Shown in pieces: positions 19,192 to 27,995 of a stretch of DNA of 64,000 nt. Each line of letters starts with the position of its first letter. The first letter of the stretch is position 1. The notes under the pieces were generated by a model. That model ran no database searches and was not told the DNA's origin. It saw only the letters and a program-made list of their open reading frames with translations. Origin of the DNA: Calothrix parasitica NIES-267 (GTDB lineage: Bacteria; Cyanobacteriota; Cyanobacteriia; Cyanobacteriales; Nostocaceae); assembly GCF_002368095.1 (NCBI RefSeq), contig NZ_AP018227.1, forward strand, positions 8,172,308-8,236,307, read 5' to 3'. Position numbers and translations under genes: made by a program.

Positions 19192-19623
19192 TTAATTTCC
19201 AGAAGCTGGTGTAGTTTGAGCAGGTGTGTAAACTGGGAATACAAAATCAAACTTTTGATTTGCAGGTTGTTGTTGCTGCTGACGTTGTTGGAGCAGTTTT
19301 TGCTGTCTTTGAAGGAAAGAATCGGCTTCAGAATTGATTTGCTTTCTATTTTGAGAAGAAAATTCTTGCCAGTTCAAAGGACCACCAAGCTGCGATTGAT
19401 GAATCAAGCTAAAGGGGTCAAAATTACCATTTTCAACTCCGTTAAAAGAGCCATTATCACCTTGCTTTGAATCAAAAACATCATTTTGTAAGCTTGATGG
19501 TGCGTAAACATCCTGACCGGTTTGAGCAAAGCTTGCGGATGGTGCAGCGATACAAGCAATCCCAAGCCCGGTGACAGTCGCAGCAACTAATTTATTCAAT
19601 TGTGAAATCGAGATTTTCATCAA
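19192..19623 (-). CDS. Secreted Gln-rich hypothetical protein, 143 aa
   Basis: It has a clear Sec signal peptide: basic start (MMKISISQLNKL), hydrophobic core (VAATVTGLGIACIAAP) and a cleavage site after SASFA. The mature part is polar and carries a glutamine-rich coil (LQRQQKLLQQRQQQQQPANQ) near residues 100-125, then a short hydrophobic tail segment FDFVFPVYTP. I recognise no domain. It would be periplasmic or exported. It follows an ABC permease gene on the same strand by 38 bp, so it may be co-transcribed with the exporter genes; a functional link is only a guess. Confidence 0.7.
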   Translation of the reverse strand: MMKISISQLNKLVAATVTGLGIACIAAPSASFAQTGQDVYAPSSLQNDVFDSKQGDNGSFNGVENGNFDPFSLIHQSQLGGPLNWQEFSSQNRKQINSEADSFLQRQQKLLQQRQQQQQPANQKFDFVFPVYTPAQTTPASGN

Positions 19624-19661
19624 ATTTTCCCCTTAATATAACTCAAATTGATGCTTCTATT

Positions 19662-20555
19662 TTATGCAAGAGTACGACGTAAGCGGGATTGAATGCTTAA
19701 TAATGCTACAATCGCAAAGCCTAACAATACTAGTATTGCACCGCCAAAAGTTACATCCCCCCAGAAAGCGTGCATTACAACACTGTTTAAACCCCAGCTT
19801 TGATGAGTGTATAAATAGCGGATAGGTTCGATTGCATAGCTTAGAGGATTAAGTCCTGCTACAATCTGCAACCATTGAGGCATAAATGATAGGGGAGCCA
19901 AAGCTGTACTAGCGAATAACAACGGTAAGTTAGTTACAAAAATTACAGCTATTAATTCAATATGTCCCGGTAAAGAAAAAGCCAAACCCAATGAAAGAGC
20001 GGTTACACCCAAAGCCAGTAAAAATACTATTAAAGCTATAGCACCTAAACCTGCTGCACTAGGAATACCCGCACCTAGAAAAGACGCAGCAACTACAATT
20101 ATTGCTGCTTGAAGCAAAGTCTGACTAACAATAAAGATTGCAGAAGCAAAAACAATAGAAAACCGCGATGCTAAAGGAGCGACTAACAACCGATTCAAAA
20201 AGCCAAATTCCCGGTCAAACATAACTGGTAAACCAGCGTTCAACGCTCCAGCGAATGCTGTAAATACTATGATTCCAGCAGTTAAAAACTGACCGTAATT
20301 TGTTGTACTACCGAAAATTCCTTTTGGTGCATTTTGGAAAAGTGCGCCAAACAAGACCAACCACATTACAGGTTGAATAATGCTAGCGACTAAAGTTGAA
20401 GGACGACGCTGTAACTGAATAAATAGACGACGAGTCAAAGCCAAAGTTTCTTGGATTAACTCACCCAAAGCGCTTTGATTCGCATCGCTATACAGTTGGG
20501 GTGATGCAATTTGTTGCATATCTGTTGATTTGGAAGGTAAAACAGTACCGCTCAT
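19662..20555 (-). CDS. ABC-2 type exporter permease (DrrB-like), 297 aa
   Basis: The membrane subunit of an ABC exporter. About six transmembrane segments follow a soluble N-terminus with LALTRRLFIQLQRRPSTLVA, the conserved amphipathic part of ABC-2 permeases. The pattern FDREFGFLNRLLVAPLASRF matches DrrB/NodJ-like permeases. It lies about 200 bp downstream of a same-strand ATPase gene of the DrrA type, so the two probably form one transporter. The substrate (drug, lipid or polysaccharide) cannot be read from sequence. The gap between them contains gttaagagttaagag-type repeats. Confidence 0.9.
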   Translation of the reverse strand: MSGTVLPSKSTDMQQIASPQLYSDANQSALGELIQETLALTRRLFIQLQRRPSTLVASIIQPVMWLVLFGALFQNAPKGIFGSTTNYGQFLTAGIIVFTAFAGALNAGLPVMFDREFGFLNRLLVAPLASRFSIVFASAIFIVSQTLLQAAIIVVAASFLGAGIPSAAGLGAIALIVFLLALGVTALSLGLAFSLPGHIELIAVIFVTNLPLLFASTALAPLSFMPQWLQIVAGLNPLSYAIEPIRYLYTHQSWGLNSVVMHAFWGDVTFGGAILVLLGFAIVALLSIQSRLRRTLA

Positions 20556-20631
20556 GACAATTTTGGATTTTGGATTTTAGATTTTGGATTTTAACAACGG
20601 ATGCGTTTATGCAGGGATTTTAGATTAGGAG

Positions 20632-20752
20632 TTAAGAGTTAAGAGTTATGAGTTAGGGGTTAGGAGTTAATATTTTTCTCCTCATCTCCTTGTCTCCTTG
20701 TCTCCTTATCCTATCTTCCAATTCTCAATCCCCAATCCCCAATTCCCAATCC
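20632..20752. repeat. Short tandem repeats between exporter genes
   Basis: Units of gagttaa / gagttat / gttaggg, then ctccttgtctccttgtctcctta and ccccaatcccc runs fill the gap between the permease and ATPase genes. Such low-complexity repeats are frequent in this window. Confidence 0.7.
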
Positions 20753-20753
20753 C

Positions 20754-21773
20754 CTATTTCATACTTTGTTTCTTTTCTGCTTTCATATCTCTGGTACCTA
20801 CCGCAGCTAGTTCGGCATCCATCAAAGTACGTCCTGTTGCTGCTAGGTAAACGTCATCTAAACTAGGACGAGATTGTGCAATACCGAAAGTTGGTAAACC
20901 AGCGTCTTTTAAAGCTTGCTGGATGGTAATCAAAGCATCGTTTTGCTGAGAAACTACCATATTTAAGGAGTTACCTTGAGCAGCGTTAATGATTACTTCT
21001 TGAACGAAAGATAAGGAATCGAGTAAATTTTTCGCTTTTTCTGCTTCGTCATCCGAAGTGAATTCTCGGATGCGGAGAGTAACTCTATCTCCCCCTACTT
21101 TATCTTTTAATTGTGATGGTGTTCCTGTAGCAATTACCTCACCACGGTCGATTATGGCAACTCTATCGGCTAGAGCATCTATTTCTTCTAAATAATGGCT
21201 GGTAATTAATACTGTTGTTCCTGCTTCTCGCAATTTCCGGAGAAATTCCCAAACTACAAAACGGCTTTCGATGTCAAGTCCTGCTGTTGGTTCATCCAAC
21301 ACTAGTACAGTAGGAGCGTGAAGCAATCCTGCTGCTAAATCTAAACGTTTGCGTAAACCTCCGGAATAAGTCCCGGTTTTTTTATTTGCGTATTCTTGTA
21401 AACCAAGTAATTCTAAAACTGTATCAATACGTTCTTTGGTGACTTTTGAAGGTATATGGTAAAGCGCTGCTTGGAGTTGTAATAATTCTCTTCCGGTCAA
21501 CACTTTATCCAAAGCTACTTCTTGAGCTACATAACCAAGACGTTTTCTAGCATCTCTAGGATTATCGATTGCTGATATTCCAGATACTTCGATTCTGCCA
21601 GCGTCAGGTGTAGTTAAAGTACATAAAGCACGCAAAGTAGTAGTTTTCCCAGCACCATTCGGACCGAGTAAACCAAAAATTTCCCCTTGTTCAACCTTAA
21701 AGGAAATGTTCTTAACGGCTTGGGTTGTACCGTAGCTCTTCTTTAAATTTTCGACTAAAACGGCAGCAGCCAT
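20754..21773 (-). CDS. ABC exporter ATP-binding protein (DrrA-like), 339 aa
   Basis: Cytoplasmic ATPase powering the ABC-2 permease next to it. Motifs in order: Walker A GLLGPNGAGKTTTLRAL (about residues 34-50), Q-loop VAQEVAL, signature YSGGLRKRLDLA, Walker B VLVLDEPTAGLD and the switch His in ITSHYLEEI. The C-terminal extension of about 110 residues, ending LDDVYLAATGR, is characteristic of the daunorubicin-resistance DrrA subfamily. It is the first gene of the ATPase-permease pair. Its upstream region is a purine-rich repeat tract shared with the divergent TPR gene. Confidence 0.93.
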   Translation of the reverse strand: MAAAVLVENLKKSYGTTQAVKNISFKVEQGEIFGLLGPNGAGKTTTLRALCTLTTPDAGRIEVSGISAIDNPRDARKRLGYVAQEVALDKVLTGRELLQLQAALYHIPSKVTKERIDTVLELLGLQEYANKKTGTYSGGLRKRLDLAAGLLHAPTVLVLDEPTAGLDIESRFVVWEFLRKLREAGTTVLITSHYLEEIDALADRVAIIDRGEVIATGTPSQLKDKVGGDRVTLRIREFTSDDEAEKAKNLLDSLSFVQEVIINAAQGNSLNMVVSQQNDALITIQQALKDAGLPTFGIAQSRPSLDDVYLAATGRTLMDAELAAVGTRDMKAEKKQSMK

Positions 21774-22198
21774 TGGACATTAACTCTTATATATACAAAT
21801 CTCAACAAATTCTATCTTTATTTTAGAAGCCAAGTGGCAGTTTGGAATTTGGAATTGAGAATTGGGGATGGGGAATTGGGAATTGGTAGTTGAGAGATGG
21901 AGGGAGGGGGTAGAGGGAGAGGGGGAGAGGGAGAGGGGGGGGAGAGGGAGAGGGGGAGATAGGGAGAGGGGGAGATAGGGAGATAGGGAGAGTGGGAGAG
22001 GGGGAGATAGGGAGATAGGGAGAGAAATTACTCATTACTCATTACTCATTACTCATTACTCGTAATTCGTTAATACAAAGTCATCTACTAAAAGTAGCAA
22101 TAAATGTATCAAAGGGCTTAAGAGAGGTATTTATATCGATTACGTTACTGGGGATGAAGTGTAAAAATTGACTTAAAAAATTACGGAGATTCTTCCTA
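21774..22198. repeat. Polypurine tract and ATTACTC heptamers between divergent genes
   Basis: From about 21892 to 22028 the plus strand is almost entirely G and A (gaggggga, agatagggag units) with few interruptions. It is followed by five tandem attactc heptamers (22027-22062). The tract separates the minus-strand ABC ATPase from the plus-strand TPR gene, so both promoters must lie in or beside it. No gene is present. Confidence 0.85.
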
Positions 22199-23575
22199 AT
22201 GGATGAACGCCGTCTGCGAGAGTATATTGCTCTGATTAAGGAACTTTTACATTGTCCTAGTGGGGAGGAGTTTGTAATTTTAAAAGCCAATACACAATTG
22301 GTTGATGAAGATTTAATTATGGTGATGGAACAAATAGCCATCAAAGCTGAACAAGAAGGAGCAACGGGGACTTCTGAATTTTTACGAAATTTGGTCGAAG
22401 AATTAAAGGGTATGCTCTCACAAACAACAAAAACCTTTAATTCCGATGATGATGAACGTTCTTCTGCTTATTTAGAACTTATTGAAACTTTGATGAGTTG
22501 TCCTAGTGGAAGCGAAGCGGAAATACTGCGTAAACATCAAGATTTGATTGATACGCAATTCGTTTTGACTTTAGGACAAGTAGCGGGAATTATGGCAGAA
22601 ATTGGCGAACAAAAAGTTTCTGAGTTTCTGCAAAGTATCGCTACTCCTTTAGCTAAGGGAATAACTAATTCTTTGCCTCCCGCTAAATCTTCCCAAAATT
22701 ATTTAGACTTTTTAGGTGAGGTATTACGAACTATTTCCAAAACTAATGGCAATGCAAAAGTGTTGTATCCAATGTTTGCTGCGAACTTAGATAAGCTAAA
22801 TTCGCACTTTGCTGGAGTTATGGAAGGTTGGGTCAAAGAAACCGTAGAAAAAGTACAGCCATCAATAGCTCATAGTGTCTTAGTAGACCTAGTAAATTTT
22901 AGTGTATTAATTCAACAGTTCTCATTAGGTAACAAAGCCGAGAACTTAGAAATTGCGATTAAAGGTTATGAAATAGCCTTGGCTTATTTTAATCGCGATA
23001 AGTATGCCGAAGAATGGGCTGGAACCCAAAATAATCTTGGCAATGCTTTGGTTGAGCGGATGACTGGTAATAGCGCTGACAATTTGGATGAAGGAATTGC
23101 TTGCTATAAGCGTGCGTTAGAAGTTTACCAGCGCGATATTTTTCCCGAAGATTGGGCCATGACTCAAAATAATTTGGGTACTGCTTACAAAAGTCGTGAA
23201 AATGGCGATAAATCGGAAAATATCGAAATAGCAATTCAACACTATTTTGCCGCACTTGACATATACCAACGTTCGGTATTTCCGTATCAATGGGCGACAA
23301 TTCAATATAATTTGGGCAACGTTTATTGCGATCGCGTTACGGGTGAGAAAGCTGAGAATATGGAAATTGCGATATTGTCATACAATTGTGCTTTGGAAGT
23401 ATATCAGCCTGATTTAGTCCCCCAACAATGGGCAATGACCCAATATAATTTGGGTAATGCTTATAAAAAGCGCGTTCGTGGGGATAAAGATGACAATTCG
23501 CAAAAAGCTAACGAATGCTATTTAGCTGCAATGGAAGTCTACAAGCTATATCGAAATCCTGAAGAGGAAGAATAA
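22199..23575 (+). CDS. Tetratricopeptide-repeat protein, 458 aa
   Basis: The N-terminal half has two related helical units (LLHCPSGEEFVILKAN...EFLRNL and LMSCPSGSEAEILRKH...EFLQSI). The C-terminal half has about four long TPR units of roughly 50 residues with the pattern FPxxWAxTQxNLGNAYxxR...NxExAIxxYxxALxVY. These long TPRs are typical of cyanobacterial proteins that often end in a CHAT protease domain. Here the protein stops after the last repeat (YRNPEEEE), so no effector domain is present. It is probably a cytoplasmic scaffold. No CHAT or STAND gene adjoins it. Partner unknown. Confidence 0.85.
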   Translation: MDERRLREYIALIKELLHCPSGEEFVILKANTQLVDEDLIMVMEQIAIKAEQEGATGTSEFLRNLVEELKGMLSQTTKTFNSDDDERSSAYLELIETLMSCPSGSEAEILRKHQDLIDTQFVLTLGQVAGIMAEIGEQKVSEFLQSIATPLAKGITNSLPPAKSSQNYLDFLGEVLRTISKTNGNAKVLYPMFAANLDKLNSHFAGVMEGWVKETVEKVQPSIAHSVLVDLVNFSVLIQQFSLGNKAENLEIAIKGYEIALAYFNRDKYAEEWAGTQNNLGNALVERMTGNSADNLDEGIACYKRALEVYQRDIFPEDWAMTQNNLGTAYKSRENGDKSENIEIAIQHYFAALDIYQRSVFPYQWATIQYNLGNVYCDRVTGEKAENMEIAILSYNCALEVYQPDLVPQQWAMTQYNLGNAYKKRVRGDKDDNSQKANECYLAAMEVYKLYRNPEEEE

Positions 23576-23602
23576 TTGATTAACTACATGTATAGCGCTA
23601 CG

Positions 23603-23640
23603 TGAAGGTCAAAGGTTAGAGGTCAAAGGTCAAAGGTGTA
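23603..23640. repeat. AAAGGTC heptamer repeats
   Basis: Five tandem 7-bp units (aaggtca, aaggtta, gaggtca) follow the TPR gene; same family as at 4775-4820. Confidence 0.8.
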
Positions 23641-23725
23641 AGAATTAAAGGTTTCAGTCTTCATTAATGTCCTAATCTAATTACGTAGTGCTATAAAAGT
23701 GATTTGTTCTCTTACACACATATTC

Positions 23726-23762
23726 AAAAAAACCCGGCTTTTGCTTTTCAGAAGTCGGGTTT
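23726..23762 (-). terminator. Rho-independent terminator of def
   Basis: AAACCCGGCTT (23730-23740) pairs with AAGTCGGGTTT (23752-23762) with one G-T pair. On the minus strand the stem is followed by a run of T (the A-run at 23726-23732). It lies about 65 bp beyond the stop of def; it could also act for the plus-strand TPR gene. Confidence 0.8.
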
Positions 23763-23826
23763 ATAGTTTTTGAGGTCACAGCACCCTACTAGAAAAACGT
23801 GCCAGTTGCGGCCATTCCTATTATTA

Positions 23827-24360
23827 TCAAAGTTTCTCGAACATTAAATTTTGATATTCTTGCTCGGTGACAATATCAAAAGTGCTTTCAACTCTATCCA
23901 AAAATACTAACCCTTCAAAATGGTCGTATTCATGTTGAAAAATGCGAGCAACAAAATCTGTTATTTGTTGATTAACTAAGTTACCGTTTCTATCTATATA
24001 TTCAACTTCTATCTTCCGATATCTTGGGACTAAACCTCTAATCCCAGGAACGCTTAAACAACCTTCCCAATCTTTAACTATTTCATCAGAATGAGCAATA
24101 ATTTTAGGATTAATCATTGCTGTAGGTTCCATTAAAGGAGCATTAGGATATCTAAGGTTGGGACGTGAAGCAACAATAAAAACCCGATAGCCTACAGCAA
24201 CTTGTGGTGCTGCAATACCAACCCCGTTGGCATCACTAACAGTTGTCAGCAAATCATCAATCAACTTTTGAATATTATCAGACTTAACTTGTTTAACAAA
24301 TTCTGCTTTTTGACGCAGAATAGGATTACCTAACTGAATAATAGAAAGTTTTTCGGACAT
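23827..24360 (-). CDS. def: Peptide deformylase, 177 aa
   Basis: Removes the formyl group from the initiator methionine of new proteins. The three family motifs are intact: GVGIAAPQV (residues 47-55), EGCLSVPG with metal ligand Cys101, and QHEYDHFEG with metal ligands His143 and His147 and catalytic Glu144. The length of 177 is normal. It is transcribed on the minus strand and is the next gene downstream of the HtrA-type protease, separated by about 290 bp. A T-rich terminator follows. Confidence 0.96.
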   Translation of the reverse strand: MSEKLSIIQLGNPILRQKAEFVKQVKSDNIQKLIDDLLTTVSDANGVGIAAPQVAVGYRVFIVASRPNLRYPNAPLMEPTAMINPKIIAHSDEIVKDWEGCLSVPGIRGLVPRYRKIEVEYIDRNGNLVNQQITDFVARIFQHEYDHFEGLVFLDRVESTFDIVTEQEYQNLMFEKL

Positions 24361-24653
24361 ATTTGGTTAGAGGTTAAAGGTAGAAGATTTAAATAATTTA
24401 GCGATAGCTGTAGTTGGTATGCTAATTTATATTGAAAAAAATATGTAAACAATATTAGACACAATTCCTACAGTAATTTATTAGGATTTGTTCTCAGTTC
24501 CCTATTCCCTATTCCGTGTTCTCCGAATATCTAATCAACGTGCTACTTACGGAAATACCAATAATTCACAATTTAATTCGCAGCTTAAATTAGTCATGAT
24601 TCATAACTCAAATTTGGAAAGTATTCGTCTTCTTAGTCCTATTTTTCTGTCTC

Positions 24654-25916
24654 CTAACTACGTTTAGCTGCTGGTAAAGGTGCAGGTCTAACTTTCAGTT
24701 TGACAGCTTTTCCATTACGTTCTACCTGTATTTCTAATGGCTGACCTATTTTACTTTTTTCTACTAATTTTTGTACATCTTCGTTACGTTTAACGGGTTT
24801 GTCATTAATGCTGACAATAACATCTCCCGCTTTTAAGCCACCTTGAGATGCTGGAGAACCGCGCATTATACGTATTAATAAAACCCCTTTATCTGCTGAA
24901 ATACTGGGATTTCCGATTTCACTGTTTAATTTTTGTTTGACATCTGGTGTTAAAGTCACCATCTGAATTCCTAAATAGGGATGGTCTACCCTACCTTTTT
25001 CAATTAATTCTTGAGAAATTCTTTTGACTGTATTTACCGGAATTGCAAATCCTAAACCTTGAGCACCTCTAATAATTGCGGTGTTCATTCCTATAACTCT
25101 TCCTCTAGCGCTTAATAAAGGTCCTCCAGAGTTACCGGGATTAATTGCTGCATCAGTTTGCATATAATCAACTCGCTTGTCAGAAGCACCAATATCGCTG
25201 CTAGAACGTCCTATAGCGCTAATAATTCCGGAAGTTACTGTGTAGTTCAAACCCAAGGGATTGCCAATAGCAATTACTGCTTCTCCCGGTTGTACTCCGT
25301 CAGAATCTCCCAAGGGAACGGTAGGAAGATTATCGGCATCAATTTTAATTACCGCAACATCTGTAACGGGGTCTTCACCTAACACTTGCCCGTCAAATTT
25401 ACGACCATCTTTCAATTCAACAGTTACTCTATCGGCACCGTCTACTACGTGAGCATTGGTTAATATTTCACCATTGGAGTTGACAATAAATCCAGAACCA
25501 TTTCCTCTTTGCTGTCTTTCTCTGGGTTGGGCTGGGACTCTACTTCCAAAAAATCGACGAAAAAATGGGTCGTTGAACTCATCCGGAACGCTGGATGTTA
25601 CTGTTCTAGAAGTATCTATACGAACTACAGCAGGCCCTACTTCTTGGACTACGGAAACTACAAAGTTAGGGTCTCTGGACTCTTTGAAGATTGCAGGAGG
25701 AGCAACTTTGGGCACATTATCATTTTCACCTTTAGCCTTTGCAGTCTGTTGTGGTTGTCTACTGTTTATAATGTTATTCGGCAAAGAACAACCGCCAATT
25801 AAAGCTGTGCTAATGGTAACAATAAAAGTTAAGATAAAGTTTTTTGCCCAAAATAGTTGGCTTCTATTTTTGATATAAATTTTACTGAATAGCGATTCAT
25901 GCTCTTGTTGATTCAT
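24654..25916 (-). CDS. HtrA/Deg-type serine protease, 420 aa
   Basis: An envelope quality-control protease. It starts with a hydrophobic segment ([17 protein letters not shown]); the IGGC at residues 40-43 resembles a lipobox, so it may be a lipoprotein in the periplasm. The trypsin-like domain has the triad His156 (LTNAHVVDG), Asp186 ([11 protein letters not shown]) and Ser263 ([10 protein letters not shown]). One C-terminal PDZ domain follows ([24 protein letters not shown]). This is the HhoA/HhoB/HtrA group of cyanobacteria, but which of the three paralogues it is cannot be decided. It is divergent from dnaA. Confidence 0.94.
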   Translation of the reverse strand: MNQQEHESLFSKIYIKNRSQLFWAKNFILTFIVTISTALIGGCSLPNNIINSRQPQQTAKAKGENDNVPKVAPPAIFKESRDPNFVVSVVQEVGPAVVRIDTSRTVTSSVPDEFNDPFFRRFFGSRVPAQPRERQQRGNGSGFIVNSNGEILTNAHVVDGADRVTVELKDGRKFDGQVLGEDPVTDVAVIKIDADNLPTVPLGDSDGVQPGEAVIAIGNPLGLNYTVTSGIISAIGRSSSDIGASDKRVDYMQTDAAINPGNSGGPLLSARGRVIGMNTAIIRGAQGLGFAIPVNTVKRISQELIEKGRVDHPYLGIQMVTLTPDVKQKLNSEIGNPSISADKGVLLIRIMRGSPASQGGLKAGDVIVSINDKPVKRNEDVQKLVEKSKIGQPLEIQVERNGKAVKLKVRPAPLPAAKRS

Positions 25917-26106
25917 GTGATTTTGTTTCTCCGTGTGATTTCGCGAATGGTAGGATATTCCCTACTGGATGAATTCTTACGGACACCAGTTAAAACGTAA
26001 AATTAGCGTTTTCGGTGTAGATTAAACGGTTTTTCATGTTTTCGACAAAGCTAATCCTATAAATATCTTTTCCAAACGACGATTACCTAATAATTGGTGG
26101 TTGAGA

Positions 26107-27474
26107 ATGTCTGACAAGATAGAAAATTTATGGTCTCAAGTACTGGAACGCTTACAGTTAGAACTTTCGCGTCCCACTTTTGAAACTTGGATTAAAACAG
26201 CGATCGCCGAAAAACTGGAAAATAATTGTTTGGTAATTCGCACTCCCAATCCTTTTGCTCGCAATTGGTTACAAAAGTATTACATAAAAACTATAGCGTC
26301 GGTAGTCCAGGATATTCTTGGTCATCCAGTAGGCATTTATTTTACGGTCAGTCAAGAGGATAGTGTAGCTAACATCAACGACACTCAACTAAGGATTCAA
26401 ACTCCCGTAACGAATATTCCGGAAAATATTGGCACAAACGGGCAAAAAACATCAATACTAAATTTAAATTATGTATTTTCTCGTTTTGTCGTTGGAGCAA
26501 ACAATCGCTTGGCTCATGCTGCATCCTTAGCAGTTGCGGAATCTCCAGGGAAGGAATTTAATCCTTTATTTTTATATGGTGGTGTAGGTTTAGGGAAAAC
26601 CCATCTAATGCAAGCTATAGGTAATTATCGCCTAGAAATTTTCCCTTCGGCAAAAATATTTTATGTTTCTACAGAACAGTTTACTAATGATGTAATCAGC
26701 GCTATTCGTAATGACAGCAGAGAAAGCCTTCAAGAACACTACAGAGCGGCTGATGTACTTTTAGTAGATGATATACAGTTTATTGAAGGCAAAGAATCCA
26801 CTCAAGAAGAATTTTTTCATACCTTCAACACTTTGTATCAAGCAGGAAAACAAGTCGTTATTGCATCAGACCGTCCCCCAAATCAAATACCTCGCTTGCA
26901 AGAAAGATTATCTTCACGCTTCTCAATGGGATTGATAGCCGATATTCAAGCACCAGATTTAGAAACTAGAATGGCTATTCTGCAAAAAAAAGCCGAATAT
27001 GAAAATCTAAATTTGCCTAAAGATGTAATAGAGTACATAGCGTCTAACTATACTTCTAACATTCGAGAATTAGAAGGTGCTTTAATTCGAGCAATGGCTT
27101 ACATTTCCATCTGGGGTTTACCGATGACTGTGGAAAACATTGGCTCGGTCTTGGAACCGCAAGGTGAAAGGGTAGAAGCAACTCCAGTAGCAATTTTAAG
27201 CATAGTAGCCGATACCTTCAAAGTTTCAATTGAAGAGCTTAAAAGTAATTCACGACGACGAGAAATTAGTTGGGCTAGACAAATCGGGATGTATTTGATG
27301 CGAAAACATACTGATTTAAGTTTACCCAGAATAGGTGAAGAATTTGGTGGTAAAGACCACACCACAGTAATTTACAGTTGTGATAAAATCGCTCACCTTA
27401 AGGAAACCGACCACAGCTTGGGACAAACGCTACGTCAACTTGGCGACCGCATTGGTATGAATAATTCTAAATGA
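26107..27474 (+). CDS. dnaA: Chromosomal replication initiator DnaA
   Basis: AAA+ ATPase that binds 9-mer boxes and opens the origin. The N-terminal domain I is LWSQVLERLQLELSRPTFETWIKTA; the AAA+ domain has Walker A GGVGLGKTHLMQAIGN and Walker B VLLVDDIQFIEGK; the C-terminal DNA-binding domain has the DnaA signature GGKDHTTVIYSCDKI. ATG 26107 is preferred because it gives the usual MSDKIENLW start; a TTG two codons earlier (26101) is the alternative. About 455 residues, full length. The next 520 bp contain clustered DnaA boxes, followed by dnaN. Confidence 0.97.
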   Translation: MSDKIENLWSQVLERLQLELSRPTFETWIKTAIAEKLENNCLVIRTPNPFARNWLQKYYIKTIASVVQDILGHPVGIYFTVSQEDSVANINDTQLRIQTPVTNIPENIGTNGQKTSILNLNYVFSRFVVGANNRLAHAASLAVAESPGKEFNPLFLYGGVGLGKTHLMQAIGNYRLEIFPSAKIFYVSTEQFTNDVISAIRNDSRESLQEHYRAADVLLVDDIQFIEGKESTQEEFFHTFNTLYQAGKQVVIASDRPPNQIPRLQERLSSRFSMGLIADIQAPDLETRMAILQKKAEYENLNLPKDVIEYIASNYTSNIRELEGALIRAMAYISIWGLPMTVENIGSVLEPQGERVEATPVAILSIVADTFKVSIEELKSNSRRREISWARQIGMYLMRKHTDLSLPRIGEEFGGKDHTTVIYSCDKIAHLKETDHSLGQTLRQLGDRIGMNNSK

Positions 27475-27995
27475 AAATCGAGAATAGAGTTTTACCTAAA
27501 GGACACTGCTTTTTTATTATTTGAAAGCATTTTGTAAGTTAAGGCATGTATAAAAAGTAATTAAAACAGAAAAAAATTGTGGAAAACTTTCCGCAAAACT
27601 GTGGAAAACTTGATTCAATCAAACAAAGCTGTGGAAAAAAGAATAAGTTTTCCACAGCTTTTTCCACAATTACTTGTCCATACAAAGGTTTTTGAGACAG
27701 CCAATGAAAAGTTTTCCACAATTTGCTCAAATTAATCTCTTAAAGTTAAGGTAACATTTTCCTATTTCCTAGTGTACGGTTTCGGGCTTAACACCGTGAA
27801 TTTGAAGAAATAATTTTCTTCGATATCTTAAATCACAAAATATAGCAAAATTAGATGCAAAACTTTTAATGCTCAACAAAAATAATTTATTTTTCCAAAA
27901 CTGAAAATCTTTTTTGGTTTTCTAGAATATTGCGATTGGTGCAAGATGTCAGTTTAATGATACTTATCTACTAGAAAGCAGCATCTTAACCAATT
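27475..27995. other. oriC: Probable replication origin region (oriC) between dnaA and dnaN
   Basis: A gene-free gap of about 520 bp. Six exact copies of TTTTCCACA occur within 150 bp: on the minus strand at 27578-27586, 27600-27608 and 27630-27638, and on the plus strand at 27648-27656, 27660-27668 and 27712-27720. The boxes thus face each other around about 27643. The flanking DNA is very A+T-rich (for example 27840-27910), as expected of an unwinding region. Cyanobacteria vary in origin position and in dependence on DnaA, so function is inferred. Confidence 0.82.

Noticed and set aside
21823-22035. 70-codon minus-strand Pro/Ser-rich frame
   Set aside because: It only translates the polypurine repeat tract.
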